Positions 1 through 12,270 of a stretch of DNA of 64,000 nucleotides are shown here, in pieces. The notes under the pieces were generated by a model that was given only the letters and a program-made list of their open reading frames with translations, did not search any database and had not been told where the DNA came from. A program made the translations under genes and the position numbers. Every line of letters starts with the position of its first letter. Position 1 is the stretch's first letter. Location of the stretch: positions 192,009,415-192,073,414 of the forward strand of contig NC_059074.1 of NCBI RefSeq assembly GCF_020497125.1, in the 5' to 3' direction. This stretch comes from Mauremys mutica. Its lineage: Eukaryota; Chordata; Testudines; Geoemydidae.

Positions 1-271
1 ATGGTGCAGATATTGTTGGTGCCGCGGCAGACATCGGTGCCGGGCGATCCGACTGAGCATAGCGCTCGGCTGCGGAGCAGGCGGCTCGGACGCAGCGTCA
101 TAGCGAGCTCGACCACGGTCCGTACCGGGGAGCTTTCCGGCACCGGACTCGACGGCTCTTGCCTGGCCGGAGTTAATGGTGCGGATATTGTCGGCGCCGC
201 GGCAGACATCGGTGCCGGGCGATCCGACTGAGCATAGCGCTCGGCTGCGGAGCAGGCGGCTCGGACGCAGC
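1..271. repeat. 175-bp tandem duplication inside the DIRS-like copy
   Basis: The stretch at 1-95 recurs at 176-271 with few changes (both contain cggtgccgggcgatccgact). The offset is 175 bp, so the window edge cuts a tandem array of at least one and a half units. The unit lies in the CpG-rich gag-like region. Confidence 0.85.
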
Positions 272-990
272 AAGTATATTGCGCCTCTTCATCCTCCAGG
301 AGAGGGAACCATGCCGAGTGGACGTCGGAGTCAGCGAGGGCCAGTGCCGGGAGGCCTTGGCGGCACCGGGGAACCGGTGCCGAGGGAGCGCTCCTTGAAG
401 ACTAACCAGCGCTCGGCGCCGAGAGCGGAGGAGCAAGAGCTGCCTCCCTCAGGAGCTGTTTGAGACGAAAGTCCCGCTCCCCTTTGTTCTAGGATCAAAG
501 GCCCCGCGAATGCGGCACTTATCTGTCAGTTGAGAATCCTCGAGGCACTTAGGAGAGGATCTCTTGTCGGCAATGGCTTGTGGCCGGCCGAGCATTGTAA
601 AACCCTGTGGACCGGGCATCGGACCCGGCACCGGGTGAGGGGAAGGGGATAAACCCCGAACCCCTGAAAATAAATCCTATACTACAAACAAATAAAGTTA
701 ACTACAACTATAAACTGTACACTAAACGAGAGAAACTACGAGTAGCTAGGGAGGTGGAGGTCAGCTAAGCTGCGCTCCACTGTTCTAACGGCCGTCACGG
801 GCGGAAAGAAGGAACTGAGGAGCGGATGGGTCGGCAGGGGTATATATCCTGCGCTATAGCGGCGCCACTCCAGGGGGCGCCCAGCCGACCCACCGAGTGT
901 TGCTAGGGTAAAAGTCTTCCGAAGAGCCGTGCACGCACGGCGCGCACACCTAACTGGAATGCATAGGAGCAATCACTCGAAGAAGAACTT
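1..990 (-). mobile_element. DIRS-like retrotransposon, 5' end and start of gag region
   Basis: The minus strand begins near 990 with gttcttcttcgagtgattgc and reaches attccagttaggtgtgcgc. The same terminal sequence recurs at 63945-64000, and related termini at 12671 and 37672. Downstream the DNA is strikingly GC- and CpG-rich. It encodes Arg/Ser/Pro-rich peptide (173-436, minus) like the leader of the gag-type proteins of the other DIRS-like copies. High CpG suggests a young insertion. The body continues past the left edge, so recombinase and reverse transcriptase cannot be assessed. Confidence 0.7.
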
Positions 991-1542
991 TCTTCATCTT
1001 CCCAAATGTAAAGTCACCTACCAGCTTTGCTCAAAAGGAGGAAGGAAAAAGGAGTTGCATCCACTCCCCAGAGCCTCAACTGTCTCTTGGTCACCAAAAA
1101 ACAGCCACAAAAGATCACTACATCTTTCTGAATGTCAAAAGCCTCAACAATCCCCTATCCAGCAAGATAAACATCCTGCTTTCTCACAACAGACTATGAT
1201 GCATTTATGTGTTTTCCTTACAAAATCCTGTGGTACATTTGAAAATGTAATTTGTGGGCAATGAAAAATAAAATTATTTTATTATCAAAACAAATAACAC
1301 TGTCCAGGTTAGACAGGAGAATGAGTGTGCTTGGGGGAAACTGCCAGTTCCACACAATTATGGATTTCTGCTACATATTTTAGATCAAATGTGCTACAAA
1401 AGACATGGGCCTTGTGTATTAGATGGCTCTTAAAAACAAAAATATAAGTCAAGTAGAAACCAATCTCCACACCATATTCTCATTATACCTGTCTATTTGA
1501 GAAAGAGAACAAGACTGATGAAGAGGGAAGGCAGAAACTACT
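991..1542. other. APLF 3'-side non-coding sequence, no recognised feature
   Basis: AT-rich sequence between the DIRS-like end and the hAT element. An open frame at 929-1264 has no recognisable domain and runs out of the repeat. Nothing supportable was seen. Confidence 0.5.
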
Positions 1543-1550
1543 ACTTAGAG

Positions 1551-2306
1551 CGGGGTGGGCAAAGTATGGCCTGCGGGCTGGATCTGGCCCATCAGGGCTT
1601 TGGATCTGGCCCACGGGATTGGCAGCCCTGTGGCACCACAGGTCCCATGCTGCTCCAGGAAGTGGCCAGCACCTCATACTGGGGGGGCGGGGGGTGCTGG
1701 GCGGACGATAGAGGGCTCCATGTGCTGCCCTCGCCTGCAGGCACCACCCCCTGCAGCTCCCATTGGCCGGGAATGGGGAACCGTGGCCAATGGGAGCTTC
1801 AAAGGAGGTACCTGCAGGCGAGGGCAGCGCATGGAGCCCTCTTCCCCCCCTCTCTCCCAGGGGCTACAGGGACGTGGTGCCGGTCACTTCTGGGAGCTGT
1901 GTGGGGCCAGGGCAGACAAGGAGCCTGCCTTAGTCCCGCTGCCACCCTGGAGCCCCTCTGGGTAAATGCCCCAACCTCCTGCCCTGAGCCCCCTGCTACA
2001 CCTCACACCCCTCCTGCACCCCAACCCCCTGACCTGGCCCCCCTCCCGCAATCTGCACCCCTCCTTGCACTCCAACCCTCTTTTATGAGCCCCCTCCCGC
2101 ACTCTGAACACCCTCTTGCACCCCAATCCCCTGCCCTAAGCACCCTTGCACACCCCGCACCCCTCCTGTGCCCCAACCCCTTGCCTTGAGCCCCTTCCTG
2201 CACCGCCTCCCGCACCCCAACCCCCTGTCCCAGCCCTACATTCATGGCCCTGCATGCAATTTCCCCACCCAGATGTGGCCCTCGGGCCAAAAAGTTTGCC
2301 CACCCG
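1551..2306. mobile_element. Non-autonomous hAT-type element, family 1 copy A
   Basis: The ends read cggggtgggcaaagtatggc and, inverted, cgggtgggcaaac. They are flanked by a perfect 8-bp target duplication, acttagag (1543-1550 and 2307-2314), the hAT signature. The interior is GC-rich, with pyrimidine-rich blocks of the type cccctgccctgagc on the plus strand, and encodes no transposase. Open frames inside are by-products of the base skew. Confidence 0.9.
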
Positions 2307-2314
2307 ACTTAGAG

Positions 2315-3240
2315 GGTGCAGGAATTTGGAAGGGAGAAAACTGACATTTCATTCAGTCAAGAAAATCTATCTGGACTTAAGGCAGACCAAAACTCAAAAA
2401 TATTCCAACCCTCAATTTTTACAGTGACTGCCACACGAAATCTGACTTGAGTTCAGATTGTTATAATCTGATGGGAAATATATGGATTGCTATGAAATTA
2501 AAAATGAACCAAAATCCCAAATAGCTAACATTCAATCATAATTTCACAATATTTTTAGTGTGCACAGCAGAAATGGCAAAAAGCACCACACTCCTAGAAG
2601 TGTGTTTACACCGGACAAGAAAGTCCACACAGCAGAGCTAAATTAGTTTGTACTCCATAAAAAATGCAGATAAAACACTAAAATAACTGAAAGTTTACCA
2701 AGGGTTAAAGTACAGAAACAGGAAACAAATACTGTATGCATCTAAGATATTATAAACAAGAGAAAGGCGAAAAAAATCATTGGAAACCCTTTTTAAAGCT
2801 GTTGTTATATCCAGTCATAAATAACTGAAAAGATTTTTGGTTTTAGTCATTATTAGCACACATTAGCAACTTATTTTGCCCATTAACAGGTCAATATATA
2901 TTAAACTACTTGTAAAAATACATTTATTAAATTATATTCCAGTAGTCTGAAAAAGTAGAAATTCAGCTAACAGCTGAATTAATTACTAATCATTTTAGGC
3001 ATGAACTTGAAAAATCGCTTTTGCCTAAACCAATTTAAAGTGAAAATAAATTACTATAAAACACATTTGATCATTCTAATATATTATACTCATATGGTAA
3101 AGTACTAAAAAGGCATGTATGACCTGAACAAAGTGCTCTCAAATGAGCTCCAGACCAATAACAGTTCATGAACTGCTCAGAGACAATTAATGCAGAGAAG
3201 CAGCAAAATACATCAACCATAGGCTTGGTTATGACTTATT
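2315..3240. other. AT-rich intergenic or intronic sequence, no feature seen
   Basis: No long open frame, splice-framed exon or recognised repeat was found. The sequence is AT-rich with scattered homopolymer runs. Confidence 0.5.
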
Positions 3241-3249
3241 TACTTGGTC

Positions 3250-4110
3250 TTAAAAGAGAACAAGGATCTGAGTCTCCTCCCTGTCAATAACCCCCTGCTC
3301 AGCCAATCAGGATAGAGACTGAGGGGCGGGAGGCTGAGGGTTCTCACCAGAGATCCCAAAGGATGGTCCAAGTCACCAGTGGGGATCACTGTCTGAGCAC
3401 TATTTCAGCCCCACATTTTTGGATGGATCTCCCACAATGGGAGATGCAGAGCACTCCCCGCAACACACACCCACACACACAAACCCTTCCTATTGGTGGG
3501 AGGGGAACAGGAGAAAGGACAAAAGAGGTCAGAGATGAAGAGAAAGCTCAGAGAGATGGAGGAAAAGGTAAAACAAAAAGGACAAATCCTAATGTCCCCA
3601 GTGATTCTACAGGACAAAATCCCAGGTGGGGAATAAAATTCTGTCACCTTAAACCTTAAACTTTCCATGCCCAGAATTCAGCTGCCACCAGATGCATCAG
3701 ACTGAGCAGGATCCAAACCTCTCGGAGGCTTTTACCTTCTCAATAGGGACGTCTGTTTTCCAGTAAAATCAGTAAAAGGAAAGGCGAAAACTCAAAAGAG
3801 GTTCCTCCTCGTGCTCATGTACGTGAACCCTAATACTCTTTAAGTCCTCAAAGAGAGACCTTAAGAAGGAGACTTGCTGATGCAAAACCACAGGGGTCTC
3901 CGAGGCTTCCCTGGCCCTGCGCCCCTGTCCTGCCTGCCTGATGTCAGCATCTCTTTGTGATGTCACCACCACCTTCCCACCACCTTTGACCAATAGGCTG
4001 GGGTCCTACAAAAGGCCTTTGTGATGTCACTGCCACACCCACCCCTCCACTGAAATGCTAATGTCCTGCCGCTGGCCAGACACTTTCAAGGTTTGAGCTA
4101 CTCCCTGTGG
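3250..4110 (+). promoter_or_regulatory. GC-rich, promoter- or LTR-like stretch with repeated TGATGTCA
   Basis: This block is richer in GC than its flanks. It holds an inverted CCAAT context (agccaatcagg), a ggggcggg GC box near 3325, and three close TGATGTCA or GATGTCA motifs (3941-4030). CCAATAGG and tacaaaagg lie between the second and third motif. The layout resembles the U3 part of an LTR or an unannotated promoter. No LTR ends or target duplication were identified and no downstream coding exon was seen, so the call is tentative. Confidence 0.3.
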
Positions 4111-4265
4111 ATCACCCCACTCAATTAGTGATAAAATACTGAGGCATCAGGCCGCTTAAAAAATCCTGTCCTAATCAGAGCAAATCATTCAAAACATCAG
4201 TCAGGTCCTTTTTATTCTAAATATCAATTTACAGACAGATAATGTTTCTTAAAAAGTAGTTAGCA

Positions 4266-5144
4266 CAGGGAAGGGCAAACTACGGCTTGCGGGCTAGATC
4301 CAGCCTGTCAGGGCTTTCAATCTGACCAGCAGGATTGCCATCCCCGTGGTGCAGTGGGGCTAAGGCAGGCTCCCTGCCTGCCCTGCCCCCACGCCAGTCC
4401 CAGAAGCGGCAGGCACCACATCCCTGTGGCCCCTGGGGATGGAGGGGGCAGAGGGCTACATGAGCTGCCCTCACCTGCAGGCACCACCCCCTGCAGCTCC
4501 CATTGGCTAGGAACGGGGAACTGTGGCCAACAGGAGCTTCAGGGGTGGTTCCCACAGGCGAGGGCAGTGCACAGAAGAGCCACCTGCCCCACCCCACTCC
4601 CCAGGAGCCACTGCCGGACATGCTGGCCGCTTCTGGGAGTGGCATGGGGCCAGGGCAGGCAGGGAGCCTACCTTAGCCCCGCTGTGTGCTGCTGTCACCC
4701 CGGAGCCGATCGAGGTAAGCAGTGCTGGGCTGGAGCCAACACCCCGAATCCCTCCTGCACCCCGCACTCCAACCCCCTGCCCTGAGCCCCTTAAGCCCCT
4801 GCCTTGAGCCTCCTGCCGCACCCCTTCTGCACCCCAACCCCCTGCCCTGAGCCCCCAACCCTCTGCCCTGAGCCTCCTGCCGCACCCCTTCTGCACCCCA
4901 GCCCGCGGTCCTGAGCCCACAACTCCTTGCCCTGAGCTTCCTGCCGCACCCCAACCCCCTGCCCTGAGCCCCCTCCTGCACCCCAACCCCCTGCCCTGAG
5001 CCCCTTCCTGCACACTGCACCCCCTCCCACACCCTGCTCTCCCTCCCGCACCCCAACCTCCTGTCCCAGCCCTACATTCATGGCCCTGCATACAATTTCC
5101 CCACCCAGATGTGGACCTTGGGCCAAAAAAATTGCCCACCCTTG
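4266..5144. mobile_element. Non-autonomous hAT-type element, family 1 copy B
   Basis: It is the same family as 1551-2306. It opens cagggaagggcaaactacgg and closes gcccacccttg, with flanking agttagca (4258-4265) and agttagcc (5145-5152), an 8-bp duplication with one mismatch. The interior repeats blocks such as ccccctgccctgagcc several times, so length differs between copies. There is no transposase. Confidence 0.88.
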
Positions 5145-5152
5145 AGTTAGCC

Positions 5153-5955
5153 CTTTCCCCCCAGATCTTTCCAAGTTGCATCCTTCACTCAGGTTATCAC
5201 TTTATAGGCAAACAAAAACAAAACACAGATTAAGGAATGATTGTTTCTTAGCACAAAATATTGTCTCTACACTATTCTTCTGCATTAGGTATTGATTCTG
5301 CTCCTGACAAAGGTGCATTGGGAAGTTATATCACAGGGGTATACCATAGATTTTTCATCCAAAACATTTCTGATCTGAAAAGCAACTATAAAAATTACAT
5401 TTATGAACAAACCAAAACAGCATCCAACACTCTCTCAAAGCTGTGTTGGTTCTGTCATTTTTCAAAGGAGAACTGCACTTTAAGAACATCTTTAGAGTCA
5501 CCAGTTTCCAGCCAAACTATGGGGAATTTTTTTAGACTTGTGTGTATAGAGGTCAGTAACGTTAAAAGAAGTTGTTCATGCATCAATACGTCCCAACAGA
5601 AATCCTGACAACTTTTCAAGATATGACTTTACCCAGTAAATCTAGCAGCCATTAATTTCAGCTGGATCAATCTCTAAATGTGTATATTGAGGAGTGAAAT
5701 GAAACTAGCTGATATCTTTCCAAACAATCAAATGTCCAAATTCTAAATATACATTAAAAGAAAATGCAGAACTTTCACACCATGAGGTGGACTTTATTAC
5801 TTAATAAGACATTAAAAGTGAACTAAATTTTGTGCATGTTATTCTAAGAAATCAAAGTGTTGAATATTAAATATTTATATTTGTTGTGACTGATTAGATG
5901 TAAGATGTCTGTATAAGAAGTTAAGACACTAAAAATGCTAGCCCAAAAGAATGTG
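5153..5955. other. Sequence without a recognised gene
   Basis: An open frame of 115 codons at 5261-5608 (plus) has no recognised motif and no splice context. The rest is AT-rich with nothing identifiable. Confidence 0.4.
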
Positions 5956-5964
5956 TACTTTTTT

Positions 5965-6068
5965 CTTCAGACTTGAAGAAGAGTTCTGTAAACTTGAAAG
6001 CTTGTCTTTCTCTCACCAACATATGTTACCTCACTCACCTTTTCTAATATCCTGGGACCAACATGGCA
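5965..6068 (+). repeat. Penelope-like tail fragment, family B
   Basis: The segment reads cttgaagaagagttctgtaa, then cttgaaagcttgtctttctc, and ends atatcctgggaccaacatgg. It matches the consensus of a repeat also present at 10575-10660 and 39785-39890. It shares a CTGAnGA...stem...GAAAGCTT layout with the Penelope-like tails of family A, so I place it with that group. Old and diverged. Confidence 0.5.
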
Positions 6069-6488
6069 TACAAAAAAAACCACTTGTCAGATAAGCTGTA
6101 GTGAATAAGTAAATCATTCTCTCTTTCAAATAAATGATATAAAGGGTAGATAGATCTTCAACCTCCATAACTTTGGAAACTTATTCACTGACATTCCCAT
6201 TGTGGAATTATTTCTTTTGACATGCCTGTTAGATCAGATACCTATCAGAGGTACCTTTGCAACAAATAATATTAGTGACAAAAATACAATATGACTGTTC
6301 AAGGCAAGCTTCAGATGGCAATAAAACATAACACTGTCAAAAAAATGCCACAACAGTAAGCTATACCCAAGATTTAATTTCAAGAACTACTCATTGCTGT
6401 ATCATCACTTTGCTTGCATAGCTCCCAGTCAAAATATGTCTTGCTTTACAAATATAGACAGACAACTGTATTGGATTATATTTCTTAC

Positions 6489-6611
6489 CGATAACAAGTA
6501 GTTCCATACGGACACTCAGGCCTGTCATCGTCATCTTGACTTACAACCTCCACGTCATGATAATCGTGATCACCAGGGTGACTGAACTGCTGAAAGTGAA
6601 GTGGATTCTTC
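6489..6611 (-). CDS. APLF: APLF exon completing PBZ1 and starting PBZ2
   Basis: This 123-nt exon runs from acceptor atattacag to donor TAT CG|gtaaga. It encodes KNPLHFQQFSHPGDHDYHD, then an acidic spacer (QDDDD) and RPECPYGTTCY. Joined to the exon at 24109 it gives a complete PBZ1 (Cys-x5-Cys-x6-His-x5-His) and the Cys-x5-Cys half of PBZ2. The exon enters and leaves in phase 2 and its length is divisible by three, so it is symmetric and spans exactly one PBZ period. Both fingers are cut at the same codon, the Arg of Cys-Tyr-Arg. The next exon, with the PBZ2 histidines and acidic C-terminus, was not found at 1-6488 and probably lies outside the window. Confidence 0.96.
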
Positions 6612-8100
6612 CTGTAATATTAAGGAACATATATAAGTAAAAGTAAACAATATGACATTTAACACTCATGTGCATACAGGGATGGGGAATGCTGTGCAGC
6701 TAATTCAAGCAAGTTTATATTCAACAATGCATAGTTATTCATCTGTTTGTGGCAAGCTTCAATTCTGTAATGTTAGTCATTTAAGACCTATTTTCACAAA
6801 AAATCATATAAAAGTTTTCAGTTTCTTTGTCTTAGCTCATGGGACTTGATTGTGCTCTGATAAAAGTTAAATAGGAGTTTTCCCCTTTGACTTCAAATTG
6901 AAATAGTATATGGTAACTAATGGCCTGATACAAACTTCACGTGCCTTCTTCAGTACTTCTGTACAATATGGAACACGCGGAAAAAAGTTTTTTATAGCAG
7001 ATAAAACCCTATTACAAAATACCTGCAATACTTTGACCAAAGTCATGATAACCCAGTTCTAGAGCCACGTCCTTACTTAGGAATAGCTGGGTCTTATTTT
7101 CATGACACCCAACTCTTCAGATCAGTTCCTAGAACAGTAAACTACCCTACTACAGTACAGAAACTCTTGGATAGTGGGGAACTCTAATGTTCAGTTGACC
7201 AGAACAACATGGCTTTTCTTGTGTAAGTCTTGCAAGTAGTGTATTGAACTTATGGTAGTATTTTATATGCCTATAAAGATTCACAAGCTATGCGGCTTTG
7301 TACAATAAAAGCTTTAAATTATACTTGATATACCTGAGTTATTTAATACCTGCAGCTTCACAGTAATTTATAGAAAATTTTAGTTGTTATATACCCAACT
7401 TGCTGCTAAATAAAACATTTGAACAAAAAATGACAAAGTTACCAAAAATCTTCCTGCTGTGACGAGCTATTTACTACAGTTTCTTTAAGATTCTTGACTA
7501 GCTAAAGGATCTTTAATCAAACCAGTTACAAAGTCAGTCAAGCTGATTCGAATCAACAGACTGGATTTTAATTCTCATTTATTTCCTAGAAGGCTTTTGA
7601 TAGTATACAAGCAACAAACTCATTTGGAACATCATTTTTTTTTAAAAGATGACTTTGCTGCTACAGTATCACCGCCATAGGAGTCCCATTAACAAAAATG
7701 CAGTCACAAGCCACAGCTATTACAGTATTGATTGTAAACCTGAAGAGTTTTAATCTAAAGTTCTGACATGCTAGGATGTGTCTATAGTAACTTCCTCCAT
7801 CATTAAGTTTACTGGAAGAAAGAATTCAGAGAGGCTTAATTAAATGCTGGGCTAAGTTTAATTTTAAGGAAAACTAAAGATATTCCATGTTCAGAAGGGA
7901 GTCAAATGTAAAATATTTAGAAAAAGATGTGTATGCGAAGCCAAGAGTTCCTATGGGTCCTGTCCTGCCAGATCAGACAATAGGTTCTGTATCTGTCCCT
8001 TCTAAGAAGAGTAGACATGAAACACCAGGGCTTTGGTGAGGTCACTGTCCCTCTATAAAGGGTGCAACGGCTTCCAGACTCCCACTGAGTAAATTAACAG
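6612..8100. other. APLF intron, no feature seen
   Basis: Intronic sequence between the exons at 6489-6611 and 24109-24512. No conserved coding block or recognisable repeat is visible in this part. Confidence 0.5.
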
Positions 8101-8114
8101 ATGAGACTACTTGA

Positions 8115-8398
8115 GATAAAGGATGGTATTGTGGTTAAAGCACCAGCTTGGGACTTCAGAGTTCAGTTCCTGGCTATACCACACACTACTTTTAAAACCC
8201 TGGACAAATCACTTGCTCTTTCTGGGCCTCGCTCTCCATCTGGAAAATGGGGATATACAGTCCTTCCACCACCCTTTGTCTATTTACACTGTAAGTACCA
8301 TGAAGCAGAGGCAGTTTTGTACTATGTATATACAGCATCTTGTACAGAGGGAGCCTGATCTTGGTTGCCACCTCTAGGCATTAATGCAGTACAAACAA
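8115..8398 (+). repeat. MIR/CORE-type SINE
   Basis: The stretch contains gtattgtggttaaagcacc (A-box-like), gagttcagttcctggc (B-box-like), then gggcctcgctctccatctgg and aaaatggggatatac, which follow the MIR consensus order. It ends in the CORE-type tail aggcattaatgcagtac. Ancient and diverged. The 85-codon open frame over it is incidental. Confidence 0.85.
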
Positions 8399-8399
8399 A

Positions 8400-10570
8400 C
8401 AACCTTCTACTGACAGGGAGAACTATTTGGGCTGGAACAAAAACACATGAAAAACAAACCAGCATGTAAGAATTTAGCCTTTTCTATTGTCATGAGCGAG
8501 CCTAGACAATGGGGTTGGCTTACAACTGGTTGGTTGGTTAACAACTGAATTGAACATTGATCCAATTTATTTCATTCTAAAGCAAAACTGCGGTTGTTGT
8601 GATTTGGGATAATGGAAACTGTCAAGTAGCCATTAGTGACAATATCTTATCCTTGGAGTAAAGGTGATGCGGTCACTGAAATCGAATCTGCAGACACTCT
8701 CTCAAAGCCTAGTGATAGGATCATGGTATGAGAGCTGATCACCAGGCTTTCTCCTCTAGCTGAAGTGCCTCCAGCTCTGTATGGGAAGAAACTGCCTGTT
8801 TGTGATTTATAAAAAGGAATCCCTGAAGGTACAGGGAGAATAAGTGTCTTGCAGAGGTCAATTTTTCTTTAGTTCTTATTGTCAGCTACAATTTTAAAAG
8901 ACTTGACTGAGGGGGTTCCTCGGATAGACACACATAATAGGGAAGAACCATTATGTTTGCAAAAAGTTCACCTGTGGCCCAGGATTTCTTAGAAGGATCT
9001 GCTGGTTACTGTAAACTTAGTACATATGGATTAGAAGGTTGAATGCTATTTTAATTGGCTTTGTGTTAATATTCCAAGGTCCCACTCAACAAACAGGCAG
9101 AAGTTTGCCAGATTGAAAGTGAAGCTCTCAAGGCCTTCAACTACTGCTGAAGTGGAGAACAGTGAATGAAGAGACATAACTAACTGTAGGAACACTCATG
9201 AAGTCTGAAAAGAGGCACTGTTGCCCTCTATGGAAGAGGAGGATTTAAGGGAATAACTAGTCATGGAAAAGCTCAATTGCACAAGCACTAGCTTGTTTTA
9301 AGTCAGAATTCACCTTATATAATTTAGAAGCAACGATTGAAAGGGCAAAACAAGTATCAGCAGTAGCAGGACATACAACTGGGGGCAAAAGAATTTCAAC
9401 AAGCTTGTTGTCTCCTAAACTCATACGAGATGCTTGTCTTTTCTGAAGAAGTGGTGGTGTGACCACTGCCAATTTAGAAACGTTTTTGTTATAAGTTGTG
9501 AAACATACCAGGCGAATGCATACAGACGTTTAGTAGTGGCTGAGAGATTTTTATCCACAGTCCCCAATGCTAACTTCTCAAAAAGGGGGATCGAGGTCTT
9601 TTTCTTTTAAAAGGAAGAAAAGGAGAAAAATACATCTGACATTTTGCTTGAGCAAGACATTGGTCAGTGAAGAAGATAGGTCCGTTGGAAAGGAAGGTGA
9701 CAACAAGCATTAGAAAACAGGACCAATTCAAGCACATCTGTTGCTCTCTGCAGATCAATTTCTGAGCCCCTCACCCGTATGCCTTGTGATCATGGCACCT
9801 CACCTATTAGAACCATATGTTGTGTTGTACATAACCAACAGCTTCCCATTCACACTTACTTACCTAAATACTCAGTCACCCTCACGTGCATACACAAATC
9901 CCCAATCAACCAGCATTCTTAATGATTTAAAAAATTTCTTTTAACATGATGACCAAAGCTACAAAATTATTTCTCCAGCTGTAAACAAGTAGGGTAAGGA
10001 TGATTCATGTTCACTTTCTTAGTGTCTTCTAATGTAAGTTGAAGCTGCAGCTTCCAATACATGAAACTCTTGTCCACAAGCACAAGATTTTTGTTATGCA
10101 TCACTTTGTGACTAGTATTCCCTGTCTTACAAAGTTAATGGCTTCTGACAATCATTGCCAAGAACAGAAAGTCTATTTTAGGATAGACAAATTGAAAGGA
10201 CTAAAACACACGAGTTTCCAATAAAGAGAATATGAATTAATATGAATTGCCACCAGACAGATTTACCAATAAAGATTTTAAAACTATGGTGTTAGTGATT
10301 ATTTTTGTTAATTCAACAAAAATCATATTACAATTCTGTATCTTAACCCACATTTTCTTATGGACGTCCTCAGGGAAAATGGAAACACGGCAATAAGTCA
10401 TTACTGACTATGCGAGTGGAGTCAAGATACCCTCTCTTGTATGCCTCCATTGTTCTTTCAACATGATCATTCATCATTCTGTAAAATCCTGTCTCAACCT
10501 CCTCCCTGCCACAATCCCACAAACAAATGCAGCTAAGACTGACTTATTAGCATGTAGAGACAGAGGGAAA
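8400..10570. other. APLF intron, no recognised feature
   Basis: Small open frames (9257-9472 minus, 9570-9758 minus, 9741-9944 plus, 10039-10224 plus) lack splice context and recognisable motifs. No repeat boundary was identified. Confidence 0.4.
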
Positions 10571-10574
10571 AGAT

Positions 10575-10660
10575 AATATATTTTTATAGGCCCAACTTCT
10601 GTTGGTGGAAGAGACAAGCTTTCAAGCTATACAGAGCTCTTAATCAGGTCTGGAAAAGAT
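10575..10660 (-). repeat. Penelope-like tail fragment, family B, inverse orientation
   Basis: The plus strand reads cccaacttctgttggtggaa, then gagacaagctttcaagc and agagctcttaatcaggtctgg. This is the reverse complement of the family B tail at 5965-6068, so the element is on the minus strand. Confidence 0.5.
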
Positions 10661-11040
10661 AATCAGAACATTTTAAGGCAAGTTTATGATCTTTCGGTCA
10701 TACTTTTGTACTCTATTCTGTTTTACCTACATACGATTTTATGTATGCAAAACTTTCACTGGCTCCCCTTTATCCTTTGCTCCAAAGTGAAATATGCCTG
10801 GAGAAAATGTAAGTAGCCCATCTTTCCTCCAACCCCAACCGTCCCCTGTCCTGAATCATAAACCCTGATTTCAAATTTGCTTGTGACTAAAATTTCTTTG
10901 CATCTCAAGCTCAAATATGGTTGGTTACAACCCCTTCAAACTTTCCTCATAGTTAAATCTCCTTAAACTTTTGCATAGACTGTATTGGAAGAGAACTGTC
11001 CTATTTACTAAAGTTATTAGCAATACTTGTTCCTGACTAT

Positions 11041-12270
11041 AGGCTCTAGAATCATAGGACTGGAAGGGACCTTGAGAGGTCATCTAGTCCAGTCCCTGCA
11101 CTCATGGCAGGACTAAGTATTATCTAGGTGTTTGTCTAACCTGCTCTTAAAAATCTCCAGTGATGGAGATTCCAGAAGCTCCCTAGGCAATTTATTCCAG
11201 TGCTTAACCACCCTGACAGTTAGGAAGTTTTTAAGAAGAACAATTTTTCTCCCTCCTCCTTGTAACAACCTTTTACGTGCTTGAAAACTGTTATCTCCCC
11301 TCTCAAGTCTTCTCTTTTCCAGACTAAACAAACCCAATTTTTTCAATCTTCCCTCATAGGTCATGTTTTCTAGACTGTTAATCATTTTAATTGCTCTTCT
11401 CTGGACTTTCTCCAATTTGTCCACAACTTTCCTGAAATGTGGCACCCAGAACTGGACACAATACTCCAGTTGAGGCCTAATCAGCGCAGAGTAGAGTGTC
11501 TTGCTTACAACACTCCTGCTAATACATCCCAGAATTATGTTAGCTTTTTTCACAACTGTGTTACACTGTTGACTTATATTTAGCTTGTGGTCCACTGACC
11601 CCCAGATCCTTTATGCAGTACTGCTTCCTAGACAGTCATTTCCCATTTTGTATGCGTGCAACTGATTGTTCCTTCCTAAATGGAGTACTTTGCATTTGTC
11701 CTTATTGAATTTCATCTTATTTACTTCAGACCATTTCTCCAGTTTGTCCAGATCATTTTGAATTTTAATACTATCCTCCAAACCACTTGCAACCTCTCCC
11801 AGGTTATCGTCCACAAACTTTACTCTCTATGCCTTTATCTAAATCACTGATGAAGATATTGAACAGAACAGGACCCAGAACTGATGCCTGTGGGACCCCA
11901 CTCGTTATGTCCTTCCAGCATGACTGTGAACCACTGATAACTACTCTCTAGGAATGGTTTTCCAACCAGTTTTGCACCCACCTTATAGTAGCTCCATCTA
12001 GGTTGCATTTTCTTAGTTTGTTTATGAGAAGGTCATCCGAGACAGTATCAAAAGCCTTACTAAAGTCAAGATATACCATGTCTACCGCTTCCCCGCATCC
12101 ACAAGGCTTGTTACCTGTCAAAAAAAGCTATCAGGTTGGTTTGACACGATTTGTTCTTGACAAATCCATGCTGTTACTTATCACCTTATCTTATTATTCA
12201 TCTCCAAAAGTGTAAAGTATTAACTATATTTTTTTAAGTACTTTACATAGTTCAACTTTATTGTCTGACT
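11041..12270 (-). mobile_element. CR1 LINE, 3' part of the reverse transcriptase ORF
   Basis: On the minus strand the element ends in the CR1-type 3' sequence whose complement opens agaatcataggactggaagg at 11047. Translation at 11113-11595 shows the C-terminal RT region (SALIRPQLEYCVQFWVPHF, KLGLFSLEKRRLERGD). 11611-11814 shows the adjacent [20 protein letters not shown] block. The frames are separated by shifts and the endonuclease is missing, a typical 5'-truncated inactive copy. The upstream part (11820-12270) is recognisable only by nucleotide pattern. Confidence 0.93.

Noticed and set aside
1497..2427. Long overlapping open frames (up to 230 codons), with counterparts at 4280-5181
   Set aside because: They lie wholly in hAT-type elements with strong C/G strand skew. 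Frames are open on both strands and the peptides are low-complexity Pro, Cys or Gly-rich.
1..6488. Search for the last APLF exons (PBZ2 histidines, acidic C-terminus)
   Set aside because: No fitting minus-strand exon found; nearby acidic-looking codons at about 970-1000 belong to the DIRS-like terminus.
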